From: Hsuehochloa calcarea
Taxonomy: Eukaryota; Streptophyta; Magnoliopsida; Poales; Poaceae
DNA: 64,000 nt
Direction of reading: 5' to 3'
Assembly (NCBI GenBank): GCA_036346395.1
Contig: CM070611.1
Location: forward strand, 23,508,473-23,572,472
The notes below the pieces were generated by a model. It was not told the origin of the DNA. It made no database searches and saw nothing but the letters and a program-made list of their open reading frames with translations. The translations under genes were made by a program, and so were the position numbers. Shown here piece by piece: positions 1 to 11,080 of the stretch (the first letter of the stretch is position 1; the number at the start of each line of letters is the position of its first letter).

Positions 1-2160
1 AAGCAAATAGTCTAGTCCAAATGATGTCCTAAACTTTATTCAACCTCTAACATGTCCAAGTATTAACCAATATTGAATGAAAGATTATTATGGCGAATGA
101 TCATGTGTTGTCCATGTGCTCTACTCGCTCTCAGCTACGGCAACCTCGAAGATCACCTAAAGACAACAATAGAGCAAGGGTGAGTCCACGACTCAGCAAA
201 CACATCCATAAACAACGGACAATAATAAATCAACAGCATTCAATAACTTCATTATCATCACAGGTACTTCTATTTGATTCACATCCATTAATCTCATGTA
301 TCAATGCAAATCTAATCTACATGTCCACATGCACTTCTTTCGCGTATACCGGTATAGCGTGAGTGAATGCTCGCGACAACATTCACTCTCAAGCCCGTTC
401 CTCCATAAGGATCGGGGACCTCCTCCACTCCCGTGGAGTTGTGATCAATCATGATCACCTTCTCTTATGCAAACATGCTTATGAATGCAAACATGCAAAC
501 TCCATCATAAACATCATGTCCAACTTTTCATCATGCTTGTCAACAAAGATATAATCATACCAATTATTTGTTTGCAATTAAACAAAATAAAAGCACAACA
601 ATAATGGTAATAGAAGATAAAGAAAACAGTGATCGATCATTGATCGCTGTCTACCATGCACTTGCCTTTACTAGTTGCGACGCACGATTTGGCTAGAAGA
701 TGGCAACAAGCACGACGCCTCTCCTATATTAAATACACAAATTTCAATACAAGCTACAGCATCATAAGAACAACAATCAATCGACAACGCTCCTACACGT
801 CCCCAAATATACCACATTACGCCGGTATCGAAAAGTTACCCACAGCGGTCTTAGTACTAAAACGAACGTAACTTTTGACTCAAAAGTCCGATCACCGCAA
901 ATCACCCCATTCTGGATTCTTTATAAAATTATCCACATTTTATTAGATTACGAAGACTTCCAATTAAATCATCTAACCCTCCGTATTTAGCCCAGAAAGT
1001 CGGTCTGCCCGCTTCGGAACAGCAGTCTTACTAAATTCATAACTTTTGATTTACTCAACCAAAATTCGCGTTCTCAGATTCTACAGAACCATTAGACAAT
1101 TACCTACATCTTTCATGTAGATCAAAAACTCTAATTAGTCTATTTACTATTTTTAATCTACAGTCTACCAAAACAGCGCCGAAAGACGACAGCCGTAAAG
1201 ACAGCAGCCTTCCGAAAATCATAACACGAATTCTACTTGTCCGATTGACATGATTAAATATGCTATAGAAAGATATCGAAATTATCTACAATTAACTAGT
1301 AGATGAGATTTCCAAAATTCGCCATTAAGGTACCCGAATAAATCGTTCAACAGAACGGCAGGTTAAACAAATCTATTAATCGACCCCTCGACTAAAAATT
1401 CTACAATCCTCTCTAATCTCTAATTAAATTAACAAGAAGAGGGAGAAAACCAGATCATTACCACACGACGGAAACCCGGATCCTGGCGTCTTTCTTCTGA
1501 TTCTTCTCTCTTCCTTTATTCTCTTTTCCTATTCTTCTTGTTTGCCTTGCCGTTGCTCTATTTTTTTTCTCTTGATTTCCCCCTTGATTCTCTCCTGGTT
1601 GACGTGTTGTAGTGGCACATTCGCTAGAAAAATGTGGCCGCTAGCACTGCATGACAAGAAGACTCACGGCAGCACAAGGCACCTCTGGCCGGCGTCGTCC
1701 CACAGCGAAACGAGACGAAAGGCGACCACAAGTCTTGGCGTGAAGCAGCGCTTGGCACCGCTTCCACGCAGCGAAGAAGAACACGCACGCAATGGCGGTG
1801 GGCGCGAAGAACGCAGTTCAATGGCGAAGACAACGCAGCTTCCACGCGACAAAAAAATGCAATTTGGTCATGGCGTGCATGCATGCAGACAATAGGTCAA
1901 TGGCGGCGGCGGTCGGCCGGTTCGGCAAATAAGAAGAACACAGAAAAGGCGGCGCAAGGCGGCGGCTTGGAAAAAAAGGAAAAAAGAATTGGCTAGGGTT
2001 TTCTAAAAATTCCCACCATCTATTTATATAGCTCATAAAAACTCTGAATTATCCTATTTCCACGTATACTAAATTCTTTAATTACGCACAAGCCCTAAAT
2101 TCTTTAACTAATTAATTTTATTATTTTTATTGCTATTATTATTATTTTCAGAATATTACA
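1..2160 (-). mobile_element. LTR F, gypsy-like, right part (cut by window edge)
   Basis: This is the reverse-complement relative of solo LTR E (31864-34273): the order of sequence blocks matches throughout, including the opening block and the block around 1120-1420. The right end is AATATTACA at 2160, a decayed form of the GTTACA end seen in its relatives. The left end lies outside the window, so I cannot tell a solo LTR from the end of a longer element, and no TSD can be checked. Short reading frames here (for example 1542-1895) are LTR sequence, not genes. It sits inside LTR M. Confidence 0.8.
2020..2031 (-). promoter_or_regulatory. TATA-like box of LTR F
   Basis: On the minus strand the sequence reads CTATATAAATAG. 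It lies in an LTR whose inferred sense is minus, which suits a promoter driving transcription leftward. This is inferred from motif and position only. Confidence 0.45.
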
Positions 2161-4822
2161 GTAGTGGTAGGATCACATTTATAAGTGGTTCGCCATCTTC
2201 AGGTCTTACGGTGTGTGTCGTAACAAAGCATTGTGGTAGGGTTAGTACGATGGTAAAACACATCGGGAGGGTCAATTGTTAAAGTGAAGTTTCAGAAAAG
2301 TTTTGTTGTGATCATCTCCGATCTAGTTTATTGCATCTTGTGGGTAAAGTGAACAACCTCTGCAGAGTGTTAAATAATCTATTCGAATAGCCGCGTCCGT
2401 AGTCATGGACATGCTCGGGGATTTCACACGAGGGGTAGATTTTTCAAAAAATAATTGGGAAGAGACAGTTGTGTAGGTTAATTTATGCAGCTGTGTAAAA
2501 GAAATTGATTAGGCTTAGTGTCTTTGTGAAAATACTTGTTAAAATTATTACTGTTTATTTTTTTGAATTACGCTTTCAATCTATTATTTATATTCAATTG
2601 CAAATATTGCTTTATTACAAAATAACAACAAAAGTCATTTTCTTTGAATAAGCCACCATCTATAATTGCAGTCTGTGGTACAACTTGCTGAGTACTCGGA
2701 GTACTCATTCTTGATGCAATCATTCAACTGAAGTGGAGGAATCATCAACTGCTTTCGTGGAGGAGCTATATGTCGGACCCCGGGGATTCACACAACCCCG
2801 CGACCCTCTGTGCATACCAAGCTAGTCCCATGATCAGTAGCTAGCTCGCACAGTTGCAACAATGATGTAATCATAACCATTCAACAACGAACTAATGAAG
2901 CAGACAAAGTAATATTAATTAACAGCAAAAGACCTTATGGTCAAGTTCTTACAAAAGTCACCTCACAGGGCTTAGCAACAACAGAGTATCTGGCAGCGGA
3001 AATCTCAAAATACGTGGAGCCCAATCGACATGCCCACAGGCAATCGAGTGGAGAACGTGACCTAGTTCGCAAAGTCTTCAAAGTAGCCTTCTTCGTAGAA
3101 CTCAACATTTCCTGATTCTTCTGCTGGGACTGATCAACAAAGGGCATAAAGCCGTGAGTACATAAAGTACTCGACAGAAGTCGTAGAGAAATGTATGCAC
3201 ATAGTATTCATGCAAGGCTTAAACAAGACTGGCTTTATGGCTAATTTGCAGAAAGCAAGTTTAACAGTAATTACATTAATTAGATTGCAAAGCAGGATTT
3301 TAAAAGAATAATACATAGATAACCAAATTCTTTTGAATCAAGCAAAGAACATCCGTTCACTTCCCAACCATTCAACCAAGCGTTTCTATCGAACCAAACC
3401 ACATTTTTGAAAATACTACCCCTTGCGCGAAATCACTGTGCATGTCCGTAGCAGGGACACGGCTATTCGAATAGATTTTAACACTCTGCAGAGGTTGTGC
3501 GGCTTTACCCACAAGAGATAAATCACTTGTAATGTCCGTCGACACACTTAGGGTGTGCGACTAAGTGACTATCACAAGGCCTTTACAAAGTTCCATTTTG
3601 CCTCGGTTACGCGCTAAGGTTTCGCCATCACACCCCTCTTGCGCCATTAAACCGCCACAATGTAACCGACTCAAAACTTCCCTAATTAGTTGGCCAGGTC
3701 CGTCCCATACCGGACTTATGGTTGCACGAGGTGGCCCAGATCAATGACTTGCAAAGTTAAGTCCTTAGTTGGCTGCTCAGACAAGTCTACCACAACCCAA
3801 TGTGCATTACGCACCCACTCTAGCTCCCTACCTCAAGCCCGAGCATAAATCAGTTTTGGTTTATTCCCGACCAAATGGCAATCCCTGCCATGGCACAACA
3901 TCTTTTAATAAAAGTGGCCTCACACCACTGTTCCATAGTTCCATTAGTCAAATTTCAATAATCATTGAACATGTGATCGAAAGTACTGCGGGTAACTAGA
4001 GCATGTCTAAGCAATAATACGCACCCATGTTGGTATACAATTATGTCCAACTAGTATTAACCATCCTAAGGTGTCCAAGGATATATGTCATTCAAGGAGA
4101 CATTTCATTTTCAATTTATCAAGGAGGCATAATGGCAATTTGGTAATTATCTACTCCCAAAACTATTTTTAATAAAAACTAGCCATGCATGATAATTTAA
4201 TACAATATACATTTGTAAAATGGGTTCAACATGGTCAAAGGCCTCGACTTGCCTTCGTTGGCGAGAGCGAGTCTTGATCGTCGGGTCGAAGAAATCTTCC
4301 AAACAGCCTAATCTACGTGCGAGAATAGCAACAAATAAATAAAACAGCACCAAATGAACTCCAAAAATTACAAAACCAGTAACAAATGAAAGAGGATGAA
4401 TTTATATAAATTTAGAAATTTGGATCACCCAAATCGGAGTTCGGATGTGAAAGTTACTACGAAAGAAGTTGAAAATCACATAAAATGATAGAATTAGGGT
4501 TTTCGGATTTTGAATTATTTTCAATTGAAAATCCGGACTTTGACGTCGGCGCTTGCATGCGCAAGCAATGGTGCCACGCGATCGCCACGCCGCGAAATCT
4601 TGACGCTGGACACGACGCGATGCCACATCGGCTTAGGTCCGCGGTCGAGAGAGAGAGGGAGAGAGAGAAGGGAGAGCGGCGGCGGCTGCTGAAAACGGCG
4701 GCGGCAACCACCGAGGCCGAGGGAGGCGGCGGCGCGGCGCTTCGGAGACGGCAGCGCGAGGCGAGCCGAGGCGAGAGAGAGGAGAGAAACGCGGAGGAAA
4801 GAGGGGAAGCGGGCCGCGCAGC

Positions 4823-4830
4823 TTAAATAG
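4823..4830 (-). promoter_or_regulatory. TATA-like box of LTR G
   Basis: The minus strand reads CTATTTAA here. LTR K has CTATTTAA at the matching place (48833-48840). The position, just downstream of a very GC-rich tract in the minus direction, suits a core promoter. This is inference. Confidence 0.35.
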
Positions 4831-4980
4831 GGCGGAGGAGGAACACGGCGGCGTGGAGGCGCGGGCGTGGCGGCCGCGGCGAAGCGCGGCGAGGCGACGG
4901 ACGGGCGCGGATTCGCGGTGGCGCGATTGCAGCGGCGACGTGGAGAGAGAGAGCGCGGCGCCGGGAGACGACGAGCGAGG

Positions 4981-5218
4981 CCGTCCGATTTCGACGGACG
5001 GTGGGAAGCGAAGAAGCGCGGCGGCGGTCCGTCCGATTGTCGACGACGGTTGAGAAGTCAACAGCGTGGGAGGAAGATAAACGGCGCCGTCCGTCCGATT
5101 CGACGGACGGTGCGGAGGAAGGGAGGAGCGGCGAGGAGACGCAGCGAGCCGTCCGATTCGACGGACGGTGGGAAGACGGAGGGCGCGGCGACGGCGTCGT
5201 CCGATTTCGACGGACGGC
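4981..5218. repeat. Palindromic repeats CCGTCCGAT-TCGACGGACGG in LTR G
   Basis: Four good copies of a near-perfect inverted repeat (CGTCCGA paired with TCGACGG/TCGGACG) lie at about 4981-5001, 5087-5110, 5149-5168 and 5198-5218. Weaker half copies are at 5028-5049, 5270 and 5318. They lie upstream of the inferred TATA box in the minus sense. Confidence 0.75.
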
Positions 5219-6198
5219 GGAGAAGAGAGAGAGGCGGCGCGGCGAAGGCGATGCCGCGGATCGCGATCGGACGGCCAAGAAGAAGAGGCGACGCGGCGAG
5301 GCGAGCCGCGTGATGACGACGGACGGTGGAAGCGAAAGGGCGGCGCGGCGCGAACGAGAGCCGCCGATGGAGATCCGACGGCCAGGAGCTGAGGGCGCTC
5401 GCGGGAGGCGGGCCGGCGCGGGAAAACAGTGATGGGCCGGCTGGGGTTTCGGCCCACCAACAGAAAATGAATTTAAAATACATTTTTGATTTTAGAAATT
5501 CAAATAAATCAAAAAACAATTTAGAAAATAGCAAATAGACTCCAAAAATTCTAGAAAAATTCAAAGAAATTCCTTGAATTATTCTGGACTTAATAAAAAT
5601 ACTTTTAACTTTAAATTTTCTTTTTCTTTTGCAAATAAAATGATTTTTAATTTCGGGAAAAAGAAAAAACCCTTTTTAAAATCCAATAAATCCAAGAAAA
5701 TTCTTAAAATAATAATTTTGATTTTAAATTCCAGAAAACTCAATTAAACCAACTTTAATTTAATTGAAGTTTGATTAACTCATATTAAACTGCAAATGTA
5801 TTTCGAAATTTCCAAATTAAGCTTTTGGCAAAAAGAAACAAATGGTTCTCTTTTAAAATTTTCAAAAACTCCGAAAAACGGGACGCTGCACTATACGAGG
5901 ATGGTGATCGTCAGGTCTTGATCCCAGTCGGTTACCTATGGCGAGTCGATGAGTATCCGCTAGAGTTGCTTTCGTTCCGCTGTTGTTTCTTTATTTAGTA
6001 TCAGCCCTGCGTGGCTTAATAATTATAAACTCGATCATAAGGTCAAAACTGCTATTTTTATTCAAATTAAGTTATTTATTCTTATAATCATCTTGTGTGG
6101 AGTGATATTCATCTATGTTGGTACTGTGTGCACTAGTTTGATGCTGAACTAGTATAATATACATAAAGGGTCTAAATTTGCATATTTAGATCCCGACA

Positions 6199-6810
6199 AG
6201 AACCCACCACACGTACAGACAAAAAAAATACTAAATCGAACAAATACTTAGGAAGAAATGATCATATATACTTCTATTAAATGACATATCACAACAACTT
6301 AACATTTTCTAAAGCGTTGAAGTAGGAGTAGAGACAGAAAAAAATTATAATTATTACACTCTAGATTTCACAATAGACAAATATTTTGAAACGAATACTC
6401 CTGATGCCACAGACAAATATAGCGAAAGGGTAGGAATATATGTTGGTATTCCTACGCGGTAGTTTTACCGTGGCTATTGATCAAAGGTTGTACTACCTCC
6501 TGATACTAACAAAACTCTATTAGGGTATCTGTGGACTATTATATATTGTAATTACCGGCATATTTGTCCCTCCAGCTATATTCCGGTGTCTCTGCGCTAT
6601 GATCATTGTCATTCCTCGTCCATTTTGTTTGGCAGTGGCAGAGCTAGTATTGGAGCACGATGGTATGGTAGCATCCTAAAAAATTTTTAGGAAAATATTT
6701 CTTATATATAGTGTATATATATACATGTAATAAATTTTAGCACAATCAATAACATTTACGATTATGTACAAGTTTGTTAGATTGTATGTTAGTACGTAGA
6801 ATTGTATAGA
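6199..6810. other. Intergenic stretch without recognised features
   Basis: AT-rich sequence between LTR M and the Helitron. I see no long reading frame, RNA gene or clean terminal repeats. A phrase near 6633-6650 (GGCAGTGGCAGAGCTAG) resembles the end of a degraded hAT-type MITE, but no partner end or TSD was found. Confidence 0.6.
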
Positions 6811-6826
6811 TCTCTACTACTTAAAA
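6811..6826 (+). other. Helitron 5' terminus
   Basis: TCTCTACTACTTAAAA matches the conserved start of grass Helitrons. The base before it is A, the expected host base. Confidence 0.78.
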
Positions 6827-8139
6827 ATTGGAGTTAATGATCGTCTGTCCTCTCCTCCCCACCCTCCCACTCCTATCCTTCCCTACTGACATATGGGTCA
6901 CGTTATCAGCAAACTATCTCATCACATCGTGCGATCTCTACTCTCCTGGCATCGCATGCGACACCACATGTGTTTCCTCCTCTTAGCCCTCGCCTCCACG
7001 CCCCGCTATTTTGCTCTGCTCCGCGCCTCCACCCCCTCTCTAGCCGCTGCTTCCACCGGCTAGATTTGGATGGACCACACTTCCTCCTCTCTGCCCCCTC
7101 CTCTCTCTTCTGTCCTGTTCCGCGTTTCTTAACTAATTGAGATATATTATATCTGCTTTATTTAATAAACTATTATACTTATGAGATATTTTATAGCAGC
7201 ACATAAATATTTTAACTAGTTATGTACCACGTGGAAGTAGAATAGTTAGCAGTAAGTTACTCAAAACTTCGGGTTAAGTTCGCAGTGCACGCGTTGTTCG
7301 CGAGCATCGTGCCTGACTGGCTGGCTGCAGCAATGGCGGGGCCGGGGCCACACGCTGACACGCAGGCGCGGCACAGATAAGCTCGTGGCCACTTGTCTTG
7401 CACGGCTCTCGTTCGCTGTCAAGGTAAGCCGAGCCGAAGGCTGCTGCTTCTGTCCCACCAGGGCCTGCATCCAGTGCGTGTGGGCCCGGGATGCCACGGT
7501 TTCCTAGGAGGGCATTGGCTACATCCACGCAAGCTTTGACGAGAGAATGTATCCTGTGGAGTGCTGTCCTAAGGCGCGAATTTTGTCTCCTTTTCGCCCC
7601 GATGAATCAGTGAAAATCATTTTGTTCAAAGTACGTGTCTAAATTAGAGCCCGGAAGTAGTTAACCGAGGGAGAGAGGAAAAGCGACATGTCATGCAGGA
7701 TGGTTTTTTTTTTGTTTGTTTGTTAAGATTTGCTATTTCTAAATTATTTAATTTTTTAAAAATTTAAGTCAGTTTTTGTAACTATTAGATTTACGTGGAG
7801 ACTGATGTGTTATGTGATTGGATGTTGATCCAATGGATAAAAATTATAGTTACACTTGAAAGAATTCCAATCACCTTACAAGTAGACAAACCCTTTTTTT
7901 TGTTTTTGTATTGGAGAGTAACTACGCGGACATGGAGGACATAGTTAATTGTCATGTATCTGCTTAATGGGGTGCGGTAACTTAGGCCACAAAATAAATG
8001 TAGTTGTCCCTCACAATAAAAAATAAAAACACAATTGTCGCACTCCCCTCCGGCCACAAAAGAGTACTGTTTAAGAATAGATGTATTCAAAAATTTTAAA
8101 CTTTAGTTATTATTATCTTAAATACTATAATTCTGAGTT
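6827..8139. other. Helitron left arm and unassigned cargo
   Basis: This is CT-rich sequence (6840-7110), AT-rich sequence (7130-7260), a GC-rich patch (7261-7540) that might be another captured fragment, then AT-rich sequence to 8139. The GC-rich patch has open frames on the minus strand (7261-7528), but I do not recognise the product. Confidence 0.5.
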
Positions 8140-8191
8140 TACCCCTCCCACCCCCACGCCAAAACACCGTCTCGCTTCTCTTCCCCTCCCA

Positions 8192-8644
8192 CCCCACGCC
8201 AAATCGTTCCGCCCTCCTCTCCCCGGTCGCCGCCAACTCTCGGGCTGCCGCGTGGCACCTCCTCCTCTCGGTGCAGTCTGCGCTCCGCTCCACCCCTACC
8301 TGCTTCAGGCGCCGTCGACTCCACACAGGGCCGCCCCCCGCCTCTTCCCCCTGCTTCTTCGTAACAATGCACCGCCCGATATCCGCTGTGTGGGGCACCG
8401 TTCCGTCCTCGCCTTCCTTCTTGTCGCCTCCCCCAGCACCGTCGGCTCGCGGAGGTTATCATCTTGTCTTCTCCTACGATCCCGCCTCCTTCGTCGTCGG
8501 CTTCTCATCCGTAGTCTCCTCCCCATGGGTTGGCAGTGACAAGCTCCCCGTCACCACCAACCGGCCCGATTCCCCCAACTAGAGGTCTATCTCCGACCCC
8601 ATGCCAAACCGCTCTGCCCTCCTCTCCCCGGTCGCCGCCAACTT
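8192..8644 (+). repeat. Direct repeat pair flanking CT/GC-rich cargo
   Basis: A segment of about 48 bases at 8192-8239 recurs at 8597-8644 with a few substitutions. Both end in CCGGTCGCCGCCAACT. The second copy runs straight into the kinase homology, so the stretch between them (8240-8596) looks duplicated or inserted inside the Helitron cargo. Confidence 0.7.
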
Positions 8645-9726
8645 TGGTTGGGAGGACGGCTGCCCGCACGGTCAAGGCACCTTCCTCTGGGCCGACGGCA
8701 GCGTCTACGTTGGCTAGTGGACGCACGACAACCCCACCGGCATTGTCGAGTAGAAGGGCGTGTACTACCCGTCTCCGGCGGCGGCGTCCCCGACGACGCG
8801 TGATTCCCGTGATAGGGACTTGCTGGGCTTCATGCGCGGCAGCACCGAGTCAACATCGCTGCAGAAGTCGCTGAATTATTCGGGGAACAGAACGGCCAAT
8901 GGGCGGGCGAGCTCGGCATCCGGGCTGAGCAATAGCTCTGGCTGCGACCGGAAGTATAACAAGATTTGCATTTGGGAGTCGGACGGGGACATCACGTACG
9001 ACATTTTGGACGGAGCTTCCTTGGTGGACGAGGTGGTGGGCGCGCGGAGGAGCGTCAAGACAGACAGTCGTAGCGAGGGGAGGGGGCTACCGGCGCCGTC
9101 GCCAGTGCCGCACATCGCTAAGTGGGTGCCGCCGCGGGAGGTGAAACGGCGGGGTGGCGGGTGTGAATTACGAACATTTTGGTTGCTCAATTGTGGGATT
9201 TGACCATGTTACTACTTTGGCACCACGTAACGCATAACGCCGGAGAAATTCGTATTGGCTTTGGTACCTTTGCCGATTTACAAGTTTGAATTAGGAAATA
9301 TTGACATGTGAATCATCAAAGAGTTTGCTTTGGGTGATGTAAGTAATGGCTAAAAAGTGATTTTTTTTGTGGGTTGGCCAATCTGATTTTGATTACAAGG
9401 TAGATGATGCAACCTTCTGTGTGAATTTTCCACCAACTCACAGCATTTCATCGATGGCTCAAATTGTTACTGAATCCTTGCAAGCATATTAGCCATTTTT
9501 CTTTCATTTTTTTCTCCACGGTTAAATTCATCTCTGCCTTACCAATGATGTGTCGACATAGGCATGCAGTCAGCAAGCAAGGCCCAATTACGCTTGATCT
9601 AAAATCATCGGCTTTCAACCCAAAGGAAAAGATATGGACAAAGTTCCCTCCAGAAGGCTCAAAATATACTCCTCACAATTCTAGTGACTTCAGATGGAAG
9701 GATTAGTGCCCACAGGTGTTCCGATT
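8640..9726 (+). pseudogene. PIP5K pseudogene part 1: last MORN repeat, linker, start of kinase domain
   Basis: Captured fragment of a plant phosphatidylinositol-4-phosphate 5-kinase, the family that makes PI(4,5)P2 at membranes. The frame starting at 8640 reads the end of a MORN repeat (GQGTFLWADGSVYVG), then the linker phrases KGVYYPSPAAASP and KICIWESDGDIT with one odd inserted residue (KYNKICIW). A second exon (about 9560-9726) reads HAVSKQGPITLDLKSSAF and SKYTPHNSSDFRWKD, the start of the PIPK catalytic domain. It is broken by stops at 8715-8717, 8751-8753 and 9704-9706. The N-terminal MORN repeats are missing. The exon and intron arrangement is kept, so the capture came from genomic DNA, not from a retrocopy. 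Confidence 0.9.
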
Positions 9727-10634
9727 GGTCATCACTCCCATGATAAAGATATATGTTGTACCCTTGCTCTGGTGTCATCATGCTGATCGACGTATCATTT
9801 GTTTTGAACTTATAGGACCGGAAAGGCGACTAGAGGGGGTGAATAAATGCTTTCTCGATTTTCACCTTAATTAGATTCAACACGATGTAAGATCGAGTTG
9901 GCCGACTAGAGGGGGGTGAATAGGCGGTTTTTAAAAATCTATCGGGCTAAACCAATATATAAATGCGGAAGCTAATAGCGAATTGGTTTTGCACAATTAA
10001 AACCTAAATCAACTAGGCTCAACTAAGTGCACCGATAATACAAGAGAGCAATCATACAATGATATATATAAGCAATTAAAGCAAGAATGTAAATTGCTCA
10101 AAGTAAAGCACAAGATAAAAACAAGATGGACACACTTATGTTTTACCGTGGTGTTCGGAGACTTGCCGGTCTCCCCTAATCTACGTTGAGGTAAGCCCAA
10201 CCACGTTGGACCGGCTCCTCAAATGAGCGCACACCTCCGAGGTAAGTCCAACACTTGGACCGGTTCCAAACCGAACCAACACCTCGCTCAACTGTGGTTG
10301 CTCTTCCTCCACTCCGGAGATGGCGAGCACCAAACCACTCCTGGCAACCGCCGGCCTTCTCACAAGCTTCTTGAGAAGGTCACCGAGCACGACGCCTCCA
10401 CGCCGTCTAGGTGTCGGCAAACACCAAGAGAAACAAGTCTCAACGATCACTTGAACTAATCAAGTGTCAGCGCTCAAGTGGATACTCAATCCACTACCTA
10501 AGGCAACACATGCACTTAGGGTTTGCTCTCAACACTCACTAAGTGCAACACATGCACAAAAGAGATGAGAGGCTTGCTCTTAGCTCAATAGAATGAATAT
10601 GGGCACAAACAATCTCTCCCAACCGCCAAGGTGA

Positions 10635-10644
10635 CTATATATAG
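10635..10644 (-). promoter_or_regulatory. TATA box of element B (3' LTR copy)
   Basis: The palindromic CTATATATAG lies between the CGGAAGTTCCG array (upstream in the minus sense) and the R/U5 side. The 5' LTR copy, which would drive the element, is at 18723-18732. Confidence 0.6.
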
Positions 10645-10694
10645 CCCACACACAAAAACTAGCCGTTGGGAGACAAATCCAAAATCAGGACAAT

Positions 10695-11080
10695 CGGAAG
10701 TTCCGCGTGCAAAGGCGGAACTACCGCAGAGAGAGAAAAGGCACCGCAGCGGCTATGTCGACGAGAAACTAGCCGTTTGATTTTTAATCGGAACTACCGC
10801 CAACTACATATCGGAAGTTCGATTCTTGAAGTTCCGCTCAACACATAGCGGAACTACGCACATTGAATTTTGGCTAAGTCCCCAAAATGGTGCTTCTCGA
10901 AAAAACCAACCGCGGTTGAACAATCGATTAATCGGAAGTTCCGCGCGTTACACTCCGGAACTTCCGCACTTGGAAAATCGGCTAAGTCCCTAAACCAGCC
11001 GCTCTCTGGAAAAATCAAGCCGCGGAAAATCGGACAGTCCGGGGTGCGGAACTTCCGCCGTTAAACCGCCGGAACTTCCG
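10695..11080. repeat. CGGAAGTTCCG palindrome array in U3 of B (3' LTR)
   Basis: About ten full or partial copies of the 11-base palindrome CGGAAGTTCCG and variants (CGGAACTACCG, CCGGAACTTCCG) lie in 385 bases, beginning about 50 bases upstream of the TATA box in the minus sense. Confidence 0.85.

Larger units (their letters stand above)
2771..5890 (-). mobile_element. Solo LTR G, gypsy-like, 3.1 kb, TSD CTATA
   Basis: The element begins TGTCGGACCCCGGGG and ends GGGACGCTGCA. The five bases CTATA lie on both sides (2766-2770 and 5891-5895), which fixes the borders. No PBS, polypurine tract or coding region is inside, so it is a solo LTR left by recombination between two LTRs. It is homologous along its length to K (46112-49599), for example in the segment with ATGCCCACAGGCAATCGAG. 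Compared with relatives starting TGTAACATCCC on the minus strand, the terminus TGCAGCGTCCC is mutated. The long GC-rich frames at 4633-5460 are compositional artefacts. Confidence 0.92.
2161..6198 (+). mobile_element. LTR M remnant, gypsy-like, split by LTRs F and G
   Basis: The sequence at 2161-2770 continues at 5896-6198 once G is removed. Around 2330-2440 it shares a block with G (3420-3500, reverse complement) and K (46850-46930), including the palindrome CTATTCGAATAG. It ends ATCCCGACA at 6198, like the GTCCGACA that ends the reverse complement of G. Its start is hidden by F or lies outside the window. M is older than F and G because both lie inside it. Confidence 0.6.

Noticed and set aside
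4633..5460. Long overlapping open frames on both strands (up to 275 codons)
   Set aside because: They lie inside solo LTR G in a very GC-rich tract, are open on several frames at once and show only Arg/Ser/Pro-rich low-complexity sequence.
6633..6690. End of a hAT-type MITE (GGCAGTGGCAGAGCTAG)
   Set aside because: No partner end or 8-base TSD was found.
7261..7528. Second captured gene in the Helitron on the minus strand
   Set aside because: Open GC-rich frames exist but no domain or recognised phrase supports a gene.
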